Both the position numbers and the translations under genes were made by a program. Below, piece after piece: positions 27,901 through 33,723 of a DNA stretch of 33,723 nucleotides (its first letter is position 1; each line of letters starts with the position of its first letter). The stretch is from contig JASHSV010000234.1 in NCBI GenBank assembly GCA_030038535.1, positions 1 through 33,723 on the forward strand, given 5' to 3'. The DNA comes from Candidatus Acidiferrales bacterium. GTDB lineage: Bacteria > Acidobacteriota > Terriglobia > Acidiferrales > UBA7541. The notes beneath the pieces are model-generated. The model worked only from the letters and a program-made list of their open reading frames with translations. It was not told where the DNA came from and ran no database searches.

Positions 27901-30569
27901 GCCACAAATCCATTATTGTCGTTGTAGTACAACTGATCGGCATTCGCGCCCGGAATCTGGTTGATGAAGCACAGGCCCGGTTCTCCGTATTGGTTGAGCG
28001 TGTTGCCCGTGGTGCCATACGACGTGCTTCGCCCCGCAACATACATAACCCCGTTGCTGTCCAGCGTGATCGAGGTGCCCACGTCCGTCGGTGAATTGCC
28101 GTAGTAGTCGTACAGACCGCCATAGTAGCTGGAAAATAGAAGCCCACTGCCCAGGTTGTTCACTACCGTCACGAACGCCGAAGACGAGTAATACTGAGCA
28201 TTCGATTGCGTCTGCAGCGCGTTCGCAAGCGGGAAGCCGGGATCCGCGCCCGTCCCGCTGGCGGTAGACCCGGTTACGAACGAATCTCCATTCTCGTCAG
28301 CCGCGATCCCCAGCCCTATGTCGTCATTTGAGCCACCCAGGTAGGTCGCATAATTGATATCATCCCCTCCGCCGCACTCCGTGGTGCACGCATAGTAGAA
28401 CGACACCACAAAGGCATCGTTCCCGCCGTTGTTATTGGCCTGGAAGGGCTGCCCTTCGCAAAACTCCGGGCAAATCACCGTTACCGGTTGAAAGTCTCCC
28501 GACTCGGTCTGCCCTGTCACAAAGGCGTCACCCTCCAGGTCGAGCGCGATTGCATTTACTTGGTCGGCGTTGCTCCCCCCCAGGTACGTGCCGTAGGACA
28601 CGTACTGCCCGAACTCGTTCATCTCAACGAAGAACCCGTCCCCACACGCGAATACATATCCCGGTCCGCAAGTGTTGGAATCATTCGAAGTCTGCTGGAG
28701 AGAACCCCCGGTGATGGCAACACACCCATCGCAGGGATAGGAGAACGTCAGATTCGGGTCGTTTCCGGAAAAAGTTACGCCACCTACGAAGACATTGTCG
28801 TTCTGGTCCAGCGCGATCGCCAATCCTGCGTCCGTCTCGTACCCGCCCAAATATGTCGCGAACATCAGCGCTCCGGAATTCGCGCAGATCGTGCCCGCCG
28901 GGCACACAGGATTGTTGATCCCCGCCACAAAAGCGTCGCCCGCTCCGTTGTAATATTCCTGAAACGGAGAGCACTCCTCGCAAAACGTTTCGCTTACCTG
29001 GGTGGGAAAATATTCGCCCGCCGCTCCGGTCAAGAAGGCGTTTCCATTCCCATCCACCGCAATCGCATAGCCTTCGTCGTCGTCACTTCCCGCCAAATAC
29101 GTGCTGAATAGCAATTGGCTCAGGTCGGGGCTGAACACGGAGACGAATACGTGATGGCACGCGCGCGGCTGTGCGGTTGTGCCGCATCCCGAATTTGTCA
29201 CCGGATAATTGATCGTCCCCCCGCCTTCTGGGCACGAGCTCACCCCGAGCACGCACTGAATCGCGTTCGCCGTCGTCGGGTAATCCAGCGAGTCCGTCTG
29301 CCCTACGATGTAGGGGTCGTCATTCTCGTCCAGCGCAATCCCCCAGGCCACATCGTCATTCGATCCGCCAATGACCGTGGAAGTCACCAGCACCGGCGCC
29401 GTAATCGTGCTGACGTTGAATTCCGCCACAAACGCGTCGCCGCACGGCGACTGCGGAATTTGGCAGTTCACGTTCGGAGACCCCAGCGGCCCGTAGCCGC
29501 CTTCCGTCGTCACGGGAAAGTCATACGAATCTTCGAATCCTGTCACGTAGATGTGGCCCGTTGCCGCGCTCACCGCGATGCTCTCGATGGAATCCTCATA
29601 GCTCCCTCCCAGGAACGTGGAGAGAGACACCGAACCCCCAGTCGGCGGTGGCGTATCGGGAGGAGTTCCGTTATTTCTGCGCCCCCGCCCTGTGCCCTTC
29701 GCCGCCTGCCTCGCAGCCCCATGTCTCAGAGACACCTGGGGATCGATCACCAGAGCTTCCGCGTGGTTGTAGGCCGCCACCTCGAATCCGATTTCGCCCG
29801 GGGCTCGCCACACGTACCGCCCAGCGACTTCCGGCCGTTCGCCCCCGAACTTCTGGTACATGCGTGGGGGCAGCAGCATCACCTCGCCCGCGGCCGTGCG
29901 CGCGACTAGGCCTCCCTCCTCCGTCAATTCCACGCTCCCGGCTCCCTCAACGCGCATCCGGATGGCGGAGGGATCCGCGCCCGGCGCTATCACAAAGTCG
30001 AATTCCATCTCCTGTCGGTCGCCGTAAAACACAGCGTCGATGCCGGGATACAGACCTTCATACCGTACTCGACCGAAATGCGGCACATTGCGGCGCCAGC
30101 CGTTTGGGTCGCCCCCTTTGAAGTAATTGATGGTGCCCGGCTCCGGATCGACCCCTTCCAGCCGCGCCTCTGGATCGCTGCCCGCAAATTCCAGGCGCAC
30201 CAGAGCCGACGCCGCCATCGCGTCGGCCCAGCCGAGCCCTTCGGGTTCGAGTTGCGCCGGGCGCTTCTCACGCGTATGCAACGTATGGAGGTGCAGGTCG
30301 GCCTCGTCCGGCGCCAGCCCGAGCATAAAGTTTCCGCCCCGGGCCACAAATTTCATCCGCGCATTCGTCTGCCCGATGTTCTCCTCAAAGCTCAATGGCG
30401 CCCCTGTCAGCGCGCTCCGCACCCGTTGTTCGAACGCGGCATCGCGCAGCAGACCACGATTGCCCGCTCCGGCGATGCGGCGCGCCGGCGCCCGCGGCGG
30501 ACGCTGCCCGCTCAGCAGAAACCCGATGGCGCAAAGCACACCCGTTGCGAGTAAGACCTTTTTAGACAT
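24978..30569 (-). CDS. Giant secreted protein: N-terminal DUF7948-like region, SBBP beta-propeller repeats, about seven ASH/choice-of-anchor-D-like repeats, C-terminal Ig-like segment with embedded TM helices
   Basis: About 1863 aa from MSKKVLLATGVLCAIGFLLSGQ; repeated TYLGGSNxDxGxGIAxDxxGxxFVTGxT (SBBP); repeated LxFGxxxxGxTSxxQTxTITNSGxAxLxxTxxxxSxxFxxxxxxCxxxxAxGxxCxxxVTFTPxxxGxxxGxLxxxDNAxxxxQTxxLSGxG (ASH-like). Confidence 0.85.
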   Translation of the reverse strand: MSKKVLLATGVLCAIGFLLSGQRPPRAPARRIAGAGNRGLLRDAAFEQRVRSALTGAPLSFEENIGQTNARMKFVARGGNFMLGLAPDEADLHLHTLHTREKRPAQLEPEGLGWADAMAASALVRLEFAGSDPEARLEGVDPEPGTINYFKGGDPNGWRRNVPHFGRVRYEGLYPGIDAVFYGDRQEMEFDFVIAPGADPSAIRMRVEGAGSVELTEEGGLVARTAAGEVMLLPPRMYQKFGGERPEVAGRYVWRAPGEIGFEVAAYNHAEALVIDPQVSLRHGAARQAAKGTGRGRRNNGTPPDTPPPTGGSVSLSTFLGGSYEDSIESIAVSAATGHIYVTGFEDSYDFPVTTEGGYGPLGSPNVNCQIPQSPCGDAFVAEFNVSTITAPVLVTSTVIGGSNDDVAWGIALDENDDPYIVGQTDSLDYPTTANAIQCVLGVSSCPEGGGTINYPVTNSGCGTTAQPRACHHVFVSVFSPDLSQLLFSTYLAGSDDDEGYAIAVDGNGNAFLTGAAGEYFPTQVSETFCEECSPFQEYYNGAGDAFVAGINNPVCPAGTICANSGALMFATYLGGYETDAGLAIALDQNDNVFVGGVTFSGNDPNLTFSYPCDGCVAITGGSLQQTSNDSNTCGPGYVFACGDGFFVEMNEFGQYVSYGTYLGGSNADQVNAIALDLEGDAFVTGQTESGDFQPVTVICPEFCEGQPFQANNNGGNDAFVVSFYYACTTECGGGDDINYATYLGGSNDDIGLGIAADENGDSFVTGSTASGTGADPGFPLANALQTQSNAQYYSSSAFVTVVNNLGSGLLFSSYYGGLYDYYGNSPTDVGTSITLDSNGVMYVAGRSTSYGTTGNTLNQYGEPGLCFINQIPGANADQLYYNDNNGFVAIINPTNSASACFSPALMNATSATTSTPLTFNFGSSLSNTPNQPYPSGPQVLTIYNQGSAELTSTITIKGANAGDFPETDNCATVAGGGASCQITIRFTPTASTMEGPAAENAQVVIQNNANCPTAMSCTAALTGIALPPATVTLTPSPVNFMGTTQVGSSSGPVAVTFTNTSTTSYVDLSSPTPVMLAGANPGEFSINPNYCYPNSQIQDNNSTCTVYVSFTPNTVPPGGRSATLVFTDDGVGSPQSVMLNATSVFPPAVVSVPPLSLLFGPEVQGTTSTAQTVTITNSATAPAANLVVTQPLTFGGTNFMDFAATGCTTAVAPGNTCVISVTFTPQPGAAGNRMATLQLASNATNGTQTIGVSGTDLALPTLTLNPAPPTPLTFPNQVLMTMSAPMNVTLTNTSASSPLTLANVALTGADMNDFAIASNGCGSSLAAGANCVVSLTFTPQATGARTITLQFTDNASGTPASPQNVTINGTGVTPPTANLTATITFTTSQAINTTSPSMAATLSNTGGAPLPITNIATTGDFAVLSSNCGTSLAAGSNCSINVTFTPLASGTLMGTLVVTDSVGMQTTTLTGTGVTPPTAILSTNNLTFGTQAVGVPIAGAPITLMNTGGSALNITTIAASGDYSEMDTCVPSVPAGGMCMITVTFTPSGAGVRNGSIVIIDNAANSPQTITLSGTGSTTVPGFALSAPLYFGAVLEGTTSAAQTITITNSGGATLNVTSVTASAEFNVSANTCGMVAIGANCMVSVTFTPTMTGLQTGTLTFIDNAPPGTQTVSLSGIGATVTLAPTAGSSATLTVTPGDIATYPVNISSTPGLVVTVSLSCTTTAPYSICTVSPTQVTLGGAAVPVITVTVQTNCNTSLLSPGPEKSPPILPPPFAGMWVGTLVLFVMLRRVVPKPWLARAVPALLLLMVAISWAGCVSNPAPAIPGAPTTPEGSYMVTVTATGMNGVNLMKVLTLTLRVI

Positions 30570-30682
30570 AGCGAACTCCCCACCGATGGAGGATCGAAAA
30601 CACGCGTCTAGTTGGAGGGCGCCGTTCGATTCGGGCTGACCCCGGAACACCCGCATCGTTCAATCAATTCGAAGCCCGAAGC

Positions 30683-30711
30683 TAAATAGTACGTGGCAAG
30701 GGGAATGTCAA
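30683..30711 (-). promoter_or_regulatory. Candidate sigma-70 promoter for the giant SBBP/ASH protein gene
   Basis: Minus strand TTGACA-N17-TATTTA: perfect -35, weak -10. Confidence 0.4.
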
Positions 30712-30907
30712 GAATTAAGGGGAAGTGTCCGCACTCCCCGCTCGGCTTTCTTCCACTACCTGGGCAGCAGTTTGGTCGCTTGCGGCTCGCCGCTAGAGCC
30801 CGATGTGAACCCTCGCCGCTCAAGTGTCCGCATTCCTGGGCGCCCAAGCAATTTTCCTGCTCTCTGTGTTACCTTTGAACCTTCCCCTTCGCCTCTGAAA
30901 GGCTAGC

Positions 30908-32512
30908 ATGTCGGATCTCCCCACACCCCAGGCGGGCCGCCCGGCGGATTCCCTCTCGCCGGGAAAGACCCCTCCGGATACGACCCAGGCGGAACTGGCC
31001 CGGGAACGCGACCGCCTCCGGCTTCTGCTCGAAGTGAACAACGCGGTTGTCTCCAATCTTGAATTGCCGGACGTATTTGCCGTCATTTCCGCCTTTTGCC
31101 GCGATTTGCTGGGCCACGAGTACACCAGCCTGGCGCTCATGGACAAAGAAAGCCCGGGCAAGATCCGCTTGCACGCCGTGGATTTCCCTTCCGGCAAGCA
31201 CCTCCTTCGCGAAGAAATGGTCTTTCCACTGGACCAAGTGCCTTCAGGCCAGGCCATTGAGTCCAGGCAGCCGGTTCGATTTGACCGCGAATCACTCGAG
31301 CGCATGGCTACCGAGGGCGCCAGGCTTCTTCTTGCCGAAGGGCTCATCTCGGGAGTCTGCCTGCCGCTGCTCACTCGCAACACCGTGCTTGGCACCTTGA
31401 ATCTGGCCAGTTCCCGCCCGGAAGCCTTTTCTGACGCCGACATCGAGCTGCTCGGACAGGTCGCCGTGCAATTCGCTATCGCTCTGGAGAATGCCCTCGC
31501 TTATTGTGAGATCGAGGATCTCAAGAACCGTCTTGCCGAAGAGAACCTGATTCTCGTGGACGAAATGCGCTCGGGCTACCAGTTCGAGGAGATGGTGGGA
31601 GAAAGTGCCGCCCTCCAGCACGTTCTGCGGCAAGTGGAAACTGTCGCGCCCACCGGTTCTTCAGTCCTGCTCCTCGGTGAGACCGGTACCGGGAAGGAGC
31701 GCGTCGCCAGGGCTATCCACAACCTCAGCCCGCGGAGCAAGGGCCCCTTTGTCAAGATTAATTGCGCCGCCATTCCCGCGGGTTTGCTCGAAAGCGAGCT
31801 CTTTGGCCACGAAAAGGGCGCGTTTACCGGCGCGGTCGCACAAAAGGTGGGACGCTTTGAGCTCGCCGAGCAGGGAACCATTTTCCTCGACGAAGTAGGA
31901 GACATTCCCCTCGAGCTGCAGCCCAAGCTCCTCCGCGTCCTCCAAGAACAGGAGTTCGAACGGCTCGGAGGCAGCCGCACCATACGCGTCAATACGCGCG
32001 TCGTCGCCGCCACCAACCGCGACCTTCCCGCCATGGTCGCCGGCAAGCAATTCCGCAGCGATCTCTATTACCGCCTCAATGTCTTCCCCATTCGCGTCCC
32101 TCCGCTCCGCGAACGCACCGACGATATCCCGCTGCTGGTCCGCTTTTTCGCCCAGATGTATTCGCGCCGTATGAACCGCAACATCGAAACCATCCCTTCC
32201 GAGAGCATGGATGCTCTGGTCCGGTATCCCTGGCCAGGCAACGTGCGCGAACTGGAAAACCTCATCGAGCGCGCCGTAATTCTTTCCCCTGGTACAGTTC
32301 TCCGTGTCCCCATCGCCGAGTTGCGGGGAATGGACGCGCCCGCTCCATCTCCCTCCGCCACGCTCGAAGAGATGGAACGGGAGCATATCCTTCAGACCCT
32401 GCGCGAATCCAAATGGAAGCTATCCGGACCCGGCGGCGCGGCACCCCGCCTCGGGTTGAAGCGCACCACGCTCCAATCGCGCATGAAAAAACTCGGAATC
32501 GAGAAGAGCTGA
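30908..32512 (+). CDS. Sigma-54-dependent transcriptional activator (GAF - AAA+ - Fis-type HTH), FhlA/NorR-like
   Basis: GAF-like N-terminal domain; AAA+ motifs [17 protein letters not shown] (Walker A), [14 protein letters not shown] (GAFTGA sigma-54 loop), [34 protein letters not shown]-terminal helix-turn-helix [15 protein letters not shown]. Confidence 0.95.
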   Translation: MSDLPTPQAGRPADSLSPGKTPPDTTQAELARERDRLRLLLEVNNAVVSNLELPDVFAVISAFCRDLLGHEYTSLALMDKESPGKIRLHAVDFPSGKHLLREEMVFPLDQVPSGQAIESRQPVRFDRESLERMATEGARLLLAEGLISGVCLPLLTRNTVLGTLNLASSRPEAFSDADIELLGQVAVQFAIALENALAYCEIEDLKNRLAEENLILVDEMRSGYQFEEMVGESAALQHVLRQVETVAPTGSSVLLLGETGTGKERVARAIHNLSPRSKGPFVKINCAAIPAGLLESELFGHEKGAFTGAVAQKVGRFELAEQGTIFLDEVGDIPLELQPKLLRVLQEQEFERLGGSRTIRVNTRVVAATNRDLPAMVAGKQFRSDLYYRLNVFPIRVPPLRERTDDIPLLVRFFAQMYSRRMNRNIETIPSESMDALVRYPWPGNVRELENLIERAVILSPGTVLRVPIAELRGMDAPAPSPSATLEEMEREHILQTLRESKWKLSGPGGAAPRLGLKRTTLQSRMKKLGIEKS

Positions 32513-32527
32513 GCTTCGTGGCCGATC

Positions 32528-32563
32528 CTGCCGAGATTTCGGCAACTGCCGACATCTCGGCAG
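32528..32563. promoter_or_regulatory. Two tandem 16-bp dyads (TGCCGA-N4-TCGGCA) forming a near-perfect 36-bp palindrome; candidate activator binding sites or, alternatively, a hairpin
   Basis: TGCCGAGATTTCGGCA (32529-32544) and TGCCGACATCTCGGCA (32547-32562), AC spacer; outer arms CTGCCGAGAT/ATCTCGGCAG perfectly complementary. Confidence 0.65.
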
Positions 32564-32646
32564 TCTGGATCTCCGGACGTCATCAGCCTGAAACATCTTA
32601 ACCGACATTCCTGCATTAAGACTTTGTTTTTCAATGAGATAAAAAC

Positions 32647-32665
32647 TAGGACTCCATGAGTCCTA
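32647..32665. promoter_or_regulatory. Perfect dyad operator candidate upstream of the STAS gene
   Basis: TAGGACTC-CAT-GAGTCCTA, 8-bp perfect arms; contains GACT-N5-AGTC. Confidence 0.6.
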
Positions 32666-32667
32666 TT

Positions 32668-32683
32668 TGGCTCCCGGCGTGCT
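32668..32683 (+). promoter_or_regulatory. Candidate sigma-54 (-24/-12) promoter for the STAS-sigma operon
   Basis: TGGCTCCCGGCGTGCT: GG (32669-32670)-N10-GC (32681-32682); compare consensus TGGCAC-N5-TTGCW. An overlapping TACAAT (32683-32688) is an alternative -10. Confidence 0.4.
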
Positions 32684-32711
32684 ACAATTGTTGCGCGATT
32701 TGGTTCGGCCT

Positions 32712-33059
32712 ATGCTTCGAGTGACTGAGTCAGACCAAGGCAGTTCCTACGTGTTGATGGTGGAGGGCAAGCTTACCGGAGCCGCTCTGGGACTGCTTTC
32801 TGGCCTTCTGGAGCGCCTTCCAGCAGCGTTCGTAGGCGGCAAGCAGGTTCTGGTCGATTTGATGGGGGTTACTTCGATAGACGCCGAGGGAAAGCGGATT
32901 TTGAAGAATTTGCACTCCCGCGGCGCCACCTTTCGTGCGAAGGGCTGCCTGAATCGCGCCATCGTTGAGGCAATCACCTGCTGCGCTCCGGAGCCCGCGG
33001 GGGCGGGCGCACCACCGGAGCCGCAGGGAGAGGGCAGTGATCGGGGGGATGGAAAATGA
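32712..33059 (+). CDS. STAS-domain-like protein (anti-sigma-factor-antagonist-like fold)
   Basis: 115 aa; VLMVEGKLTGAALGLLSGLLERLP...KQVLVDLMGVTSIDAEGKRILKNLHSRGATFRAKG fits the STAS pattern; stop overlaps the sigma-factor ATG. Confidence 0.65.
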   Translation: MLRVTESDQGSSYVLMVEGKLTGAALGLLSGLLERLPAAFVGGKQVLVDLMGVTSIDAEGKRILKNLHSRGATFRAKGCLNRAIVEAITCCAPEPAGAGAPPEPQGEGSDRGDGK

Positions 33060-33723
33060 ACACCATACGCCAGGAAAAGCTGCAATCATCGAGAATCGTT
33101 CCGAATCTTGTATCGACAAAAGATCCGCAGTTGCTTCTGATCGAAAAGGCCCAGGCGGGAAATCAGGACGCTCTGGAATCCCTGTTCGCAAAACAAAGCC
33201 CAGCCCTCTATCAAACGGCCCTTCGGCTGGTGGGCACACCCGAAGAGGCGGAGGATGTGCTTCAGGAGGGAATGCTGAGTGCCTTCCGCAATCTGCGGCG
33301 CTTCGAGGGCCGATCTCAGTTTTCCACCTGGCTCACGCGCATCGTTATCAACGCTGCCTTGATGCGCCTGCGCAGCCGTCGCGCGCGGCCGGCCGTCTCC
33401 CTGGATGAGCGTTTAGCAGAGGACGACGAGATGACCTTCGCCGACCAGTTTCCGGACACCGCCCCCAGTCCGGAGCAGATTGTGGCGCGCCGCGAGCTGG
33501 AAGACCTGCTGCGCCGCAATCTCCAGACGCTCTCGCCGGTCCTTCGTTCGGCCTTCATCTTGCGTGAAATGGAGGGCTTCTCTACGGAGGAAGCGGCGGA
33601 GGAGCTGGGCATTTCCCAGGGAACGCTAAAGGCCCGGTTGCACCGCGCAAAACGCCAGCTCTCGCGCTTGATTGGCCGTGCTTTACGGCCGCCGGAAGCA
33701 GAGAGCCGCCGTGGTGGTGGCTT
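33056..33723 (+). CDS. ECF-type RNA polymerase sigma factor (sigma-70 region 2/4), 3'-truncated by window end
   Basis: Translated by hand (absent from the ORF track because no stop lies in the window): MNTIRQEKLQSSRIVPNLVSTKDPQLLLIEKAQAGNQDALESLFAKQSPALYQTALRLVGTPEEAEDVLQEGMLSAFRNLRRFEGRSQFSTWLTRIVINAALMRLRSRR...LSPVLRSAFILREMEGFSTEEAAEELGISQGTLKARLHRAKRQLSRL. Confidence 0.92.
   Translation, partial: MNTIRQEKLQSSRIVPNLVSTKDPQLLLIEKAQAGNQDALESLFAKQSPALYQTALRLVGTPEEAEDVLQEGMLSAFRNLRRFEGRSQFSTWLTRIVINAALMRLRSRRARPAVSLDERLAEDDEMTFADQFPDTAPSPEQIVARRELEDLLRRNLQTLSPVLRSAFILREMEGFSTEEAAEELGISQGTLKARLHRAKRQLSRLIGRALRPPEAESRRGGG

Noticed and set aside
24978-29700. CRISPR-like array suggested by repetitive sequence
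   Set aside because: Repeats are degenerate, coding, and about 300 bp in period (protein repeats), with no identical short repeats separated by unique spacers.
29115-29909. 264-aa plus-strand ORF antisense to the SBBP region
   Set aside because: Arg/His/Pro-rich, no motif, fully antisense to the giant gene.
30719-30836. Intact IS element or MITE bounded by AAGTGTCCGCA
   Set aside because: The two copies are in direct, not inverted, orientation; no transposase ORF or target-site duplication is visible.

Overview
High-GC bacterial chromosomal window; gene content and protein styles suggest Acidobacteriota, but that assignment is inference. It is densely coding, with about 24 complete CDS plus one sigma-factor gene cut by the window end. 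Plus strand, left: RlmD/RumA-type rRNA methyltransferase, then ComEC. Minus strand, 3.97-11.76 kb: a DUF2007 gene and a seven-gene, translationally overlapping LPS inner-core/lipid A operon (WaaA-LpxK fusion, waaF, gmhB, separate hldE kinase and adenylyltransferase genes, waaC, ICMT-like methyltransferase). Plus strand, centre: secreted hypothetical, PcrA/UvrD helicase, APC permease, S1/P1-nuclease-like secreted protein, adenosine deaminase family protein, PurS. A stand-alone SET-domain protein lies on minus, then plus-strand GlmS, a POTRA-only protein, LarE and a DUF4097 protein. Right side: a giant minus-strand secreted SBBP beta-propeller/ASH-repeat protein, a sigma-54 enhancer-binding protein (EBP) with GAF domain, and a STAS/ECF-sigma gene pair. 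No tRNA, rRNA, CRISPR array or intact mobile element was recognised. Items most worth a second look: (i) two tandem 16-bp dyads about 140-158 bp upstream of a GG-N10-GC element between the EBP gene and the STAS-sigma operon; (ii) the WaaA-LpxK fusion; (iii) the SET-domain protein with a post-SET cysteine cluster; (iv) the barrel-less POTRA protein; (v) a transmembrane hairpin plus lipobox-like Cys inside the C-terminal Ig-like domain of the giant protein. All identifications are by eye from the sequence; no database searches were run.
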